Source: Galeopsis tetrahit (Eukaryota; Streptophyta; Magnoliopsida; Lamiales; Lamiaceae). Taken from it: a stretch of DNA of 64,000 bases. Shown here piece after piece: positions 38,391-49,363 of this stretch. Made by a program: the position numbers and the translations under genes. The stretch spans positions 42,324,141 to 42,388,140 of the forward strand of contig OY776129.1 of the NCBI GenBank assembly GCA_963675135.1, given 5' to 3'. The stretch's first letter is position 1. Every line of letters begins with the position of its first letter. The notes beneath the pieces were generated by a model. It saw only the letters and a program-made list of their open reading frames with translations. It did not search any database and was not told the DNA's origin.

Positions 38391-41300
38391 GTATCTTAGT
38401 TTGGAATGCACGGGGACTTAATAACGCCCGTGCGTTCGGTCATCTTCGTAGTTTGGTGTTGCAGTATTGTCCTTCTCTTTATTTTGTTATTGAATCTCGT
38501 TGTACTAGTTCTTATGCCTCTGTTCTGCGATTGAAACTGGGCTTCAAGGCCTGGTTTTGTGTTCCTTCGACTGGATGTAGTGGAGGATTGCTGTTGTTCT
38601 GGAATGATATGAAAGTTTCATTGTTGTCGTATTCTGTTGGCCATGTTGATTGCACTATTGATTCTGAGTTTGGTTTGTGGAGATTTACAGGTTTTTATGG
38701 AAATTCTGTGATAGCATTGAGAAAACACTCCTGGGATTTGCTTCGCAAACTCTATTCTTGTTATGCAATGGAATCTTTACCTTGGATTGTTGGGGGGGGG
38801 GGGATTTCAATGAAATTTTACACTTTCATGAGAAGAAAGGGGGTAGAAGTAGGCCGTTTAATCAGATTGCTGCATTTAAGGATGCTATTGATGAACTTAA
38901 TTTACATCACCTTAAAGCAAAAGGCCCAAAGTTTACTTGGACTAATAAGCAAAATGGTTGTAATGCAATTTTTGAGTGCCTGGACAGATTTCTTATTAAC
39001 AATGAAGCTCAATCCACATTCCCAACAATTGAAGCCTGTAATTTGGATTTTGGAAGCTCGGACCACAGACCGATTCTTTTGACTCTCCAAACTGTAAGTG
39101 CAATTCAGAAAAAATGTCATCAATCTCCCTTTCGTTTTGAGAATGGGTGGTCTAAAAACTCTGACTTTGTGGACACTTTGAGTGATTTCTGGAAAGATAG
39201 ACCCATTGATGAAAAGCTGCATAATTCTCTTAAATCTTGTGGTCAACATTTGGATAATTGGGCAAGAAAAAAGGGGGGCTCTGTTAAGAACCGCATCCAT
39301 GCCTTAAAAAATGAAAGAGCATCACTTCTGAATGATGATAACTCCCTCCCAGACTGGAATGAGATTAAAAAAATGGATATGGGGCTGGAAAAATTATACT
39401 CTCAGGAAGAATTATACTGGAAGCAACGATCGAGAGTTATGTGGCTAAAAGAGGGAGATAGAAACACTAAGTTCTTTCATAAACGAGCCAGTGTGAGACG
39501 TCAGATTAATGGAATTAAGGGTCTACTAGCTAGCAATGGGAATTGGTGTACCTCTCAAAGAGATATTGAAAGTATTGTTTCAGAATTCTTTACTGGACTT
39601 TTCACTTCATCTTACCCGAATGAGAGGAACATTTCTATGGCTACTGGGGCTCTGGAGAAAGTGGTGACTGATGAGATGAATTTTGTTCTCAACAAGCCAT
39701 TTACGAAGAAGGACATTGTCCGTGCTCTTAAGGATGTTAGTCCGTTAAAGGCTCCAGGCCCGGATGGATTCTCAGCTGCGTTTTTTCAAAATGCTTGGAG
39801 TATAGTTGGGGATAGAATCTCGGAGCAAATGCTTGATGTTCTTAATAATGGTTGCTCTCTTGAGGATTGGAACCAAACAGTGGTTACGCTGATCCCGAAG
39901 ATTAAGAACCCTACTTTGGTGTCGCATTTCAGGCCCATCAGCCTTTGTAATGTCTCGTATCGAATTTTGGCACGGGCCATTACAAACAGGATGAAGAATG
40001 TACTTGATGATGTTATTGACCAAAACCAGAGTGCGTTTATTCCAGGACGACTGATTACGGATAACATCCTTATTGCTTTTGAATGCTTACACTGGATACA
40101 CACTAAGAAGAGCAAACAAGGGGTGGCGGCACTTAAATTGGATATGAGTAAAGCTTATGACAGGGTGGAATGGGTTTTCTTAGAAGCAGTAATGGAAAAG
40201 ATGGGTTTCTCCAGGCTTTGGATTGGGCTTATTATGAGGTGTGTCAAGTCGGTGCACTATTCTTTCAAATTAAATGGAGAAATCTCGGGAAATGTTACTC
40301 CATCCAGAGGCCTTAGACAGGGAGACCCTTTGTCCCCTTATTTGTTTGTCTTATGTGCACAGGCTCTATCCTCTTTGATTCATAAAGGGATTAGAGATAA
40401 GAACTTTTCAGGTGTGGTGATTGCTAGGGGTGCTCCGGTTATATCCCATTTGTTTTTTGCCGATGATAGCTTAATGTTTTTCAAGACTTCTAAGAAGGAG
40501 TGTGAAAATATTAAGGCTTGTTTAAGGCTATATGAGGCAGCCTCGGGACAGTTAATTAACTATGAAAAATCAGCAATCACGTTTAGTAATGGTGCTTCCA
40601 GTTCAGAAAGAGAGGAGGTTAAGCGGACCTTTAATATCCGGGGTTCACAGGGGCATGACCTCTATCTGGGATTGCCCACTTTTTCGGCACGACAAAAGAA
40701 ATTTCAATTCAAATACCTGGTGGATCGTGTGGTGTCCCGTATTGATTCCTGGAATTGCAAAGCTTTCTCTGATGGTGGTAAGGAAATTCTCATTAAGGCA
40801 GTCCTTCAAGCTATCCCGTCATATGCAATGTCATGTTTTAAGATCCCTGTGTCTACATGTAGCGATATTGAAAGAGTCATTGCAAATTTTTGGTGGGGCA
40901 GGAATGAGAAGTCAAATAGGATCCATTGGAAGAAATGGAACTCATTATGCATCCCTAAAAATGAAGGGGGCCTGGGCTTTAGGAGCATGGTGGCTTTTAA
41001 CCGGGCATTGCTTGCTAAACAAGTTTGGAGGATGATAGCTCAACCTGAATCCCTGGTATCCAGACTATTCAAAGCCAGGTACTTTAAGTTTGTTGATATT
41101 CTTGAGGCTGATATTGGTTCTAACCCCTCATATCTTTGGAGATCGTTATATTGGAGCATGTCATCGATTAGAGAAAATGTGAGGTGGAAAGTAGGGGATG
41201 GGAGGGATATTCATGTGTTTAAAGATGCTTGGGTTGATGGGCTAAAATGTGGAAAAATTAAGTCTCGTATTGCTAGTGGCTCCACGGTCAGTCGTTTTAT

Positions 41301-42474
41301 CAGGGATGATCATACTTGGAACGAGGAGTTAATTCGGCAGGCTTTTTTCCCTTTTGAATGTGAAGCGATTATGCGTACACCAATACAAGAGGAGGGACGA
41401 AGAGATTTGAGGCAATGGGTTGCAGGGCAAAATGGAATGTATTCGGTGGCATCGGGATATTGCCTTGAAACTGTGCAAGGGCGGGAAGTTGGTCCGTCTA
41501 ATAACAGAGCTGAAAAGTCCTTTTGGAACAAAATTTGGCATCTGAAATTACCCCCTAAGGTTCGTATTTTTGCGTGGAATATGGTTAATGAAATTGTGGC
41601 TACGGAGGGTAATCTTGCAAAGCATCATGTGCCGACTCAGGCCTCGTGTGGAATATGTGGATTCCCCTTTGCTTCCACTACTCATGTGTTGTTTTTTTGC
41701 CCCTCGGTAAAAAAGGTATGGAAAGAAATGGGAGTTTGGCCTTATCTGAAGTCTAAGAATCGACTGGGTATTATGGATTTATTGGATAACATAGACTTAG
41801 ATAAGAATTGCATTGGCTTGGATCGGATTCTTATGATAGCCTGGGCTATATGGAAGGAAAGATGTAATTGGAGCCATCTTGAAGGTAAGAAAAGTGGCCA
41901 ACAATTTGCTATTACGCTTTCATCGTTGAAATGGGCCATTCATTTTTTAGATGACTTCCAATCTAAAATCACTGCGATAATAGAGAGAGATGATCCCCGC
42001 TTTTATGTTAATGGGGATGCCCGATGGGTCATGTTTGTGGATGCGGCGTTTAACCCCTCTCGAGAGTTTTATGCTATGGGGTATGTGATTGGTAATATTA
42101 GGGGTGAAGTGTTTGCAGCAGGTAGACGAAGGATTGATAAGGTTAATTCGGTGCTTGAAGCGGAATTGGCGGCAATCAAGATCGGTATTGAGAGATGTAT
42201 TATGCTGCAAATTTCTAAGATCCGGATTTTTACTGATTCTACTGATGCTGAGAATTTTATATATGAAAGGGGCAATGGATTTAATGGGATAAGCCCAACT
42301 TTTACGGATATATACAGTCGCTTGAGATGCTTCCTAGTGTGGGAAGTTTGCAAAATCTCGAAAAATTTTAATGGTATCGCCCATAATCTGGCACAATCGA
42401 CTGTTAACTCTCCTTCTCCTCAAGATTGGACTGGAGTAGATATTTCAACATGGATTCAGGATCAATTTTCATGA
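38387..42474 (+). CDS. LINE-B ORF2 (endonuclease, RT, RNase H), one frame break
   Basis: It starts MSILVWNARGLNN at 38387. The endonuclease continues through SGGLLLFWND to WIVGG, where a 12-G run (38791-38802) shifts the frame; GDFNEILHF and LDRFLIN, SSDHRPI follow in the frame open from 38677. RT: PGPDGF (about residue 360 of that frame), PISLCNVSYRI, AFIPGRLI, GLRQGDP, FADD at 40456-40467 (residues 594-597). zf-RVT near residues 945-1030 (CGICGFPF, HVLFFC). RNase H at about 1115-1250 with FVDAAFN, EAELAAI, FTDST and AHNLAQ, preserving the acidic residues. The protein is complete to 42474. A run of 10 or 13 G would keep one frame, so the copy is either just inactivated or the run length is misassembled. 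Confidence 0.92.
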
Positions 42475-42538
42475 TTTTGTATTTGGTCTCGATCCTGAGA
42501 CTATGTTCTCAAAAAAAAAAAAAAAGAACAACCATCAC

Positions 42539-43124
42539 AATCTTTACATTAAAAGAACTATAAATCTATATATATATAATAACATAATAACAGAATAGTA
42601 GCTTTCTAAGCAAGTTCCGCCAAAATGTTGAAGTATTAAAATATTATTTTTGTGAGCCCCAACCAGTAAAATATACTATCTTTTAAAATTATTTTTCTCT
42701 CTCCTCTCTCCTGTTAATTTTTCTCTTCCGCTCAATATTCTCTATTTCTTCATTATTCTCTCTCCTGTAATCTTTTTCCCTAACAAAGTATGGTCAACCT
42801 TTTTAAATTTTTTTATTATTCTCTCATTCTCCATTCTACTCTCTCAACACTATTTTTCTTCGTAATTTTTCGGTTATTTTTTTTTCCATAGTGTTTTACG
42901 AACCGTACTTCTAACAAATTATCCCCATTAATCATTTTGTCTACTCATTTTTTTAGTCTGAATCTTTTAACAAATTATTTTGAATTTTTAATTTTCGATT
43001 TGCTTCCTCTCTGTCCAACGCCTTTGACCACTGATTTTGGAACGATTTAATTCACACAATTGTTGCTGTCTGAGTTAATTTGCAAATTGATGGTGTATTT
43101 ATTAGGGTTTTTTTTTTTTTGGTT
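42539..43124. other. AT-rich DNA, no gene
   Basis: CT-rich runs (TTTCTCTCTCCTCTCTCC near 42700) and AT-rich text, no coding frame. Confidence 0.5.
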
Positions 43125-43481
43125 AAATGCAAATAAAATCATCACCTTTCATTTCTTTGCAATTTAATATAAACCTTTCAATAATTGCAAATAAATCACC
43201 AGCTTTACAAATTGTTGCAAATTAGACTTTTTGACAAATTCATTTATGTCCGAATCTAACGTAATTTAAACTTTTTGTTGACATGACACATTCATAATGA
43301 AACAACATTATTCTTTAAATCTAATCTAATTTCAAAAAGTCTTATTCGGGCATAAATAAATTTGCCAAGAAGTCTAATTTGCAACAATATGTAAAGTTGA
43401 TGATTTATTTGCAATTATTGAAAGGTTTAGATTAGATTGCAAATGAATGAAAGGTGATGATTTTATTTGCAATAAATATTT
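43125..43481. mobile_element. Foldback MITE (long inverted repeat)
   Basis: The left arm holds TGCAAATAAAATCATCACC, ACCTTTCAATAATTGCAAA, TTGTTGCAAATTAGAC and CATTTATG; the right arm holds their reverse complements in mirror order (for example GTCTAATTTGCAACAA and GGTGATGATTTTATTTGCA). The element is about 350 bp and almost entirely arms. T-runs at both edges hide the TSD, so the superfamily is unknown. Confidence 0.72.
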
Positions 43482-44047
43482 TTTTTTTTTGGGTTTTGTA
43501 CTATTGAACATCAGTTCTTAGTAGCTAGCTTTTTACTCATTTTTTTTAGTCAGATTAAATAAGATTCCGCAAATAATTTGCAATCCTTAATTTAATTAGA
43601 TTGAACTATTTTTTTACTCCATTTTCTTTGTTTGTCCCCAAATCAATGATTGAACTAAATTCAATTAGATTAAATATATGGTATTTTTTTATTATATACA
43701 AATTTCTTGAGCTTAATGAACAATTATAAATTATTTAAAATTTTAAGCTACACCAACGAAAAACAATGCAGTTAAAAAATCTAAATTTTGTTTACTTTAT
43801 ATATGTTTAAGTATTAATATTTGTCTTTGCATATACTTTATAGATTATATGAAATGAATATTTATTAATTAGGCTCAATTAATTATTTTTGGTAAATCTT
43901 GATTTTATTCAAAATTATTGTGATGTTTATTTTTTAAAATAAAAATATTAAAATTAATGGACCTAAAAAAATCTTATACTATTGTATGTATATAAAAAAT
44001 CATTTATTAACATCACACTATTTATATAAGTTTATTAATTTATAAAT
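43482..44047. other. AT-rich DNA, no gene
   Basis: Very AT-rich; no coding frame. It leads directly into the Helitron-like terminus. Confidence 0.5.
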
Positions 44048-44073
44048 CGTGCATCGCACGGGAGAAATACTAG
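44048..44073 (+). mobile_element. Helitron-like 3' terminus
   Basis: The hairpin CGTGC-ATC-GCACG is followed by GGAGAAATA and CTAG, then T. Same architecture as 28652-28674. The 5' end was not identified; the element would extend to the left and could include the foldback at 43125. Confidence 0.5.
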
Positions 44074-44090
44074 TGCTTATTAAAAAAACT

Positions 44091-44091
<1 letters not shown>

Positions 44092-44151
<60 letters not shown>

Positions 44152-44164
44152 CGCGCGCGCGCGC
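44092..44164. repeat. Compound microsatellite (AT)n(GT)n(GC)n
   Basis: About 24 AT, 5 GT and 7 GC dinucleotides without interruption: 73 bp of strict purine-pyrimidine alternation. Confidence 0.95.
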
Positions 44165-44196
44165 TTGAAGATTCAAAGCTTGATTGGAGTTAAGAG

Positions 44197-44819
44197 TAGA
44201 GCTGTAAAAAAAAAAAACACGGGTTGGGCTCAACTTTTTTCAGCCCGCTAGGAGGCGGGTCTATAGTAGGGACTGCCCCGTTTGGGCCGCGGGTTGGGGA
44301 CGGGCCAGCCCACCCTTTTTTATTTTAAATAAAAAATTAGTAATATTATTATTATTCTATTATTATAATTAATTTAATATTATAGAAAAATAACAAAAGA
44401 TTATCACGTCTTTGAGACTTATTCAACAACTTAAAATTTAGTTGTTGCATACAATTAACAACTAAAATTTAGAAGCAAAAAAATAGTCAAGCACGTACAA
44501 CAAATCTCTGTTTTGCATTACAAATCCGCGCTGCTCGCACCGTTTGTTTTAGTTCCAATGTCAGACGTCGACCTTCTAATTATAGTTTCATTGATAAATT
44601 TTAGATTATGATAATAGATTTAATAATGAGTTTGCGGTTAAGAAATAAATATTAAGAGACTTTGAATTTTGGAAATGAAGATTATGAATTTAATAAAAAA
44701 AAAAAAAAAACTCGAGTTGGGTCGCCCCTTTTTGGGTTTGGTTGAGGTTTTGACAGTCCGCCTAGCAAATGGACAAGCCCGCCCCCGTCCCGCCCCGTCG
44801 ACCCGTTTTAACAGCTCTA
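44197..44819. mobile_element. hAT-like MITE with 8-bp TSD
   Basis: A 623-bp element with ends TAGAGCTGTAAAA and TTTTAACAGCTCTA (inverted repeats), flanked by the perfect 8-bp direct repeat GTTAAGAG (44189-44196 and 44820-44827). Subterminal GC-rich stretches (CGGGTTGGGC, GGGGACGGGCC, CCCCGTCGACCCG) are typical of this MITE type. It is inserted in the gypsy LTR and has no coding frame. Confidence 0.92.
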
Positions 44820-46040
44820 GTTAAGAGGAGTGAAATTGACTTGGTTCGTATTTTGCACACTTTTTAGTACAACAATACCAATCCCCACAAGCGTATGGGT
44901 CCGATTGTAGTGCGTAAGTACGACCAAGTAGTTTGTTCGTCCAAGAATCTAGTTGAATGTAAGTGAATCCCTAGAGTTAAGAGTATTCATGCTATTGTAG
45001 TAACTAAACGTGTTTGTTGGATTTTCGGGATTTAGAACAAAAGTATTAAACTAGATTAACTAAGATAACAAGAATATAACAAAAGAAATAACGAACTGTC
45101 TAACTTTCGATAGAAAGTGCAAGAGAAGGGGTATTGCCTCGGGTGTGTCCGTTTTGTGGGTAATTCAATGAGTTAACGAACCAATTGTATGAATTAAGCT
45201 ATGGTTTTGGATTAAGTTAAATGCTATCACTCCTATGTGTAGATAGGGGTGTGCACCGGTCCAAAACCGGTTTGGACCGGGACCGGAATCGACACTAATG
45301 TGTGGACCGAAGACCGGACCGGAATGAACCGGTACAAACCGGTTTTTAATTTATTTTTTTTAAAAGTTTTTTTTCATATTTTTTTTATGTTTTTTGAAGC
45401 GAGAACAAGAATGATGAATTTGTGTATTATGAAAATTAGTGTCGGTTCTTCATTTGAGATCAATCTCAACCAATGTGAATTTTAGTTACAATATTATTAA
45501 AGATATTTTGACATTAAAAGTAAATTGATTATTTTTGTTCAATTAACATAATCGAACATGCTCGCTAATAGAGTTGATTAACCAAATGAATCAATTACAA
45601 CAAAACTCTAGAAACATAAACACCTAAAACCTAAGCTAATCATGCAATTAAACCATAATTTCACTAAACACCCATCAAAACATCCACACCCAAGGAAATA
45701 AGAGTTTAGCCCATAGTTCTAGAAGAGAATCTTATGGCTACAACAACAAATAACATCAAACTCATAGTAGAATAACAAGAGATTGAAAAAATTAAGAAAA
45801 TACCAAATTGAATTGCAAAATAGAGTAATATCACCTTGATCTTGAGAATTTAGCTACAAACCAATGTAATAGACGATGCCCGATGATAATCGTAGCTTGA
45901 TTCGAAGTAAAACCCACTATTCTATCTAATCTAATGAAGAAATTAAACTAAACTATGAAAAATACCTATTACTATGTGAATGTATGTGAGAAATTGCTTG
46001 TAAAAGGAGTAAGACTCCTTTCTAAAACTTAAATTGGCTC

Positions 46041-46048
46041 TATTTATA
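46041..46048 (-). promoter_or_regulatory. TATA box of the gypsy LTR
   Basis: TATAAATA on the minus strand, within the LTR and in the element's orientation. Confidence 0.55.
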
Positions 46049-46120
46049 GTTGGTAAGAAAGTTTTGGATGAAATTTGCCTTTAGGCCCTTCAAAATTGGA
46101 GAAAATTGGCCAAAATCCCC

Positions 46121-46206
46121 GAGAAATGGGCCATTAAAAGCGTGTACACGATTTCTCTACTCCGAGAAATGGGCCATTAAAAGCGTGTACACGATTTCTC
46201 TACTCA
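46121..46206. repeat. 43-bp tandem duplication in the gypsy LTR
   Basis: GAGAAATGGGCCATTAAAAG starts units at 46121 and 46164, exactly 43 bp apart, just upstream (minus strand) of the TATA box. CAACTCGGCCGA motifs follow at about 46204, 46274 and 46309. A promoter-proximal duplicated unit of this kind could act as an enhancer, which is speculative. Confidence 0.75.
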
Positions 46207-46618
46207 ACAACTCGGCCGAGTTGGGCCTCTTTCTAGTCTCAGTCCATCCCTCGAGCTCGGTCGGATTTGTGCAACTCGGCCGATTCTGAAATTTTGAGTT
46301 TTTGAGCAACTCGGCCGAATCATTTCTGATCCTTGTTTCGTGCAAAACTTTTGATTCCGATCTTCAATCGACTTGATTCTTTTTTCCATTCCACTCCATT
46401 TTTCGAGACGAATTCAATGGTGCAATCCTCTCTTTGACTCAGTGAGATATATACATGTTTTTTTCTCCTAAAAGCCTCATTTTACCTACAAACATCAACA
46501 ACACCATACATTTCTCACAATTAAATCAAACCATCCACAATTGACCAATATAATGTGAAAATACAAGAAATATAAGCTCTAAATATGCACTAAAGTCATG
46601 CAATTTACACCCGAATCA

Positions 46619-48363
46619 ACTCCCCCAAACTTAAAGTGTTGCTCGTCCTCGAGCAACGAAAGAATTAAAACATGAGGGTGGAATGATTGCAAATAAATGT
46701 TGAATGAAAGATCCCATGTATCAAATGAGATGAAATGAATTCTTCTTCCACAAGATACATTCTCAAAGTGATCCTAAATTCATTATTGAAGATCCAACTA
46801 ATTACCCACACATGCTCAACACACAACAACGAGTGATGGTGATGACAATATCAAAATGTTCAAGTTCAACTCACAAGATATAGTGTTTCTCTCAAACACT
46901 CAAACAAATTAAGGATAATAAGCACTCATCAATCAAATCATGCATTGCAATTGCCATAAGCTTGCCCAAGCTCTACCATCTTTCCACCACTAACATGTTC
47001 AACAATGAGATCAATAGGGCTTAACCAAGGACGTAACATTGGATCTTTGGATGGGGTAGGATGAATATGGAAAAAGTGACTCGTCTAGTGGAGAACGAAA
47101 GTTGTCTTTCAACAATTCAAGCTTGTGCTCTTAAGGTTTACAACCTTCATTCTTACTTTTCATATAAGTTCCTCAAATGCATTCATCTTCTCATCTTTTT
47201 AGCCAATTTCTTTTCTTTCTTTTAAGATCTTGGGGCTCATTGTCCCTCTTTTCTTTCTCATCGTTTTTTTTTTACTTTCATCTTTTTTTTTCTTTTCACA
47301 ACTTTGCCAATTTTTCTTATCAAACCAAAGATACTCAAGCACATGTTTTCTTTTTATTCTCCACTAGATTTGGATATTAAAGGCTCAAAAGGTTAAGTGG
47401 TTTGACATTGTAGGTTGCCAAGAAAATAGAAAATCAAGCTCAAAGTGGCTAACTACGGAAAAATTTCTTCGGTTATTGGGAAAAATTTGGCTAAGTGACT
47501 TGTAGTACGAAAGATGGCCTACATCATATCTCAAAGTATCACACAAGCATGATCTCAAGCAAGAACTTGGGCAAGTTCTAGAAAAGCAAGCAATGAATTA
47601 ATCCACTCAAAAAAGAAATAAACCGGATTAATGCATCGGTTCAAAGCTCAACTCTCACCGGTTCATTCAAAACTCCAACATTCATCAATCATCATCACGC
47701 ATAACTCATTGTGCATGCAAAACATACATAGGCAATAAGATGATAACAACACAAACATGATGATTCATTCCAATCATGTACACATTCAAGGAATCAAATT
47801 CACAAAAAATCATCATCACATGTGTCTCAATGATCATTAAAGCTCAAATTGCATACATATACAAAAATACACATTAGTGTCAATAGAAAATGTAAAAACG
47901 AACATACCCCCCAAACTTTTTCATTGCCAAGCAATTAAAAGTTTGGAAAAATAGTTTTGCAATGATATTGATACCAAATGTTATCCATACAAATCTACAC
48001 ACATGGGCCATTATCCAAAAAATTAAACTAAGAGTAGCTAAGCAATCAATGTCATGAACAAGAATATAAATTCCACTACCCCCCAAACTTAGTAATTGCT
48101 ATGCAATTCCTAAGTTTGGAGTGGGCGTACCTCTTACGATTGATATAGCTACACCTTCTTCGAAGCTCAAAGTTCCACTTTCGATCTCCAATCGTCCATT
48201 CGATCCAAGTTTTTCCAACTAACATCAAAACTCACAAACACATCAAACTAAACTAACAAAGCATAAAAAATGAACAAGAAATGAAAGAAAGCAAGTAAAA
48301 ATGGGTTGCCTCCCGAATTTAACGCTAGGTTTAACGTCCTATGCCGGACGGAACTTAACAAGT
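46619..48363 (-). mobile_element. Gypsy element, noncoding region between pol end and 3' LTR
   Basis: No coding frame on either strand. Minus-strand landmarks typical of Athila/Tat-group elements: GGGAGGCAACCC (48303-48314) shortly after the coding end, and GAGGACGAGCAAC next to GTTTGGGGG near the LTR. GTTTGGGGGG tracts also occur at about 47908-47917 and 48080-48090, each beside a hairpin. The plus-strand frame at 47177-47380 is T-rich and not a gene. Confidence 0.65.
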
Positions 48364-48480
48364 TCAAACTTCCCTTTCTTTGAATGGAAGATGATAGTGT
48401 TTCACATTATGCTCATCGGTGATGAACACTTCATCCTCCTCACCTTGCAACACAATGCCTCCTTCATAGGCCATTTTCTT
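48364..48480 (-). pseudogene. Gypsy coding end (C-terminal part), split by copia-2
   Basis: The minus strand reads AYEGGIVLQGEEDEVF, then TDEHNVKHYHLPFKE, and stops (TGA complement at 48364-48366). The other part lies at 54173-54367, on the far side of the Tork-like insertion; removing that insertion restores one open reading. HNVKHYHLP resembles the H.LKHY ending of gypsy pol proteins. The identification is by position and weak similarity. Confidence 0.45.
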
Positions 48481-49288
48481 TGTGAGGTTTATCTCAAATC
48501 CTCCTAGACTAGACGAGTGCTACTCGTCTTGTGAAGATCAGGTAGATTCTACTCTACTACTGTACTCGTCTGTTGGACAGATCAGTCGAGGTACTTAGTC
48601 GATAGAAGTCTTCTGAAGGACTCAGCTGTTGGGCGTATCAGCTGGTGGAGTCAGACAAGTTAGCTCAGACCAGATCAGATGAGTTAGAGGAGTCCAAACA
48701 GATGAGATGGGTGTTGCGAAGGACAAGACGAGTTGGGAAGACCAGACAAGTAGAGGTCTGACCAGACTAGTTGAGTTCTGATAGCAGGGTTAATTTTTGG
48801 CTAAGTATGGAGTCGTCTTGTCTTGCGAAGACAAGTGAAGGGCAAGGAGGTCAATTCAGATTGGGTCACGCTGAAAGTGTGAGTTTGTTACACGGTTGTA
48901 ACAGAATCCACGTGGCAATAGAGCACGCTTTCAACACACGCTGCAATCACCCTTGACAACCTATAAATACCCCATTACTTGTAATTGTAATTCTTGACAC
49001 CTGCGAGCATTCGTTTTGAGAGTTGAGAGTTCACGAGTGAAGTGAGGATAAATCCATTTCCGAGTGATGAGTGTTTGTAAACATCTCTTGAACTAATCAA
49101 ATTGAAGTCGTGTGTCCAGTGGATGTAGATCACATTGATCGAACCACTTAAATCTTCTTGTGCTCTGTTTTTCGTTTTCGTTTATATTTGTGAATTGCCA
49201 TGCTTTCGTTGGATTGAATATTGGCCGATTATTTTGCTTGTGATTGGAGACGTCTAATCGAAGTCGAATATCATTGACAATCGTAACA
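48481..49288 (+). repeat. Copia-2 left LTR
   Basis: Starts TGTGAGG, ends GTAACA; TATAAATA at 48962-48969. It carries 98 bp (about 48790-48887) and 5 bp (about 48672) that the right LTR lacks. Promoter region rich in ACTCGTC and GACGAGT words that form small palindromes. Confidence 0.93.
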
Positions 49289-49290
49289 AT

Positions 49291-49308
49291 TGGCGCCGTC
49301 TGTGGGAA
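49291..49308 (+). other. Copia-2 primer-binding site
   Basis: TGGCGCCGTCTGTGGGAA begins two bases after the LTR, a form common in plant LTR elements; I do not assign the tRNA. Confidence 0.7.
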
Positions 49309-49363
49309 GCGAGAGGATCGAGAGGAACCGATTGTCAGCCATTAATCAACTGCCAGTTCGAAG

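Larger units (their letters stand above)
36374..42524 (+). mobile_element. L1-type LINE retrotransposon (LINE-B), nearly intact
   Basis: A 6.15-kb element bounded by a perfect 14-bp direct repeat AGAACAACCATCAC (36360-36373 and 42525-42538) and ending in an A-run of about 15. It has a 5' leader of about 517 bp, an intact ORF1 (DUF4283 plus CCHC knuckle) and an ORF2 with endonuclease, RT, zf-RVT and RNase H that is broken only by the length of one G-run. ORF1 differs in type from the RRM-bearing LINE-A, so the two belong to distinct plant L1 lineages. Confidence 0.95.
44181..46618 (-). repeat. 3' LTR of a gypsy (Athila/Tat-like) element
   Basis: On the plus strand the block runs from TGATTGG to CCGAATCA, an imperfect inverted pair with TG..CA ends. 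At its right edge, read on the minus strand, GTTTGGGGGAGT is a polypurine tract just before the LTR. A minus-strand TATAAATA lies inside. Without the hAT MITE and its extra TSD the LTR is about 1.8 kb. The other LTR lies outside the window, so the ends cannot be confirmed by comparison. Confidence 0.6.

Noticed and set aside
47177..47380. 67-codon ORF with Phe-rich sequence
   Set aside because: T-rich stretch in the noncoding 3' region of the gypsy element, on the opposite strand to it.
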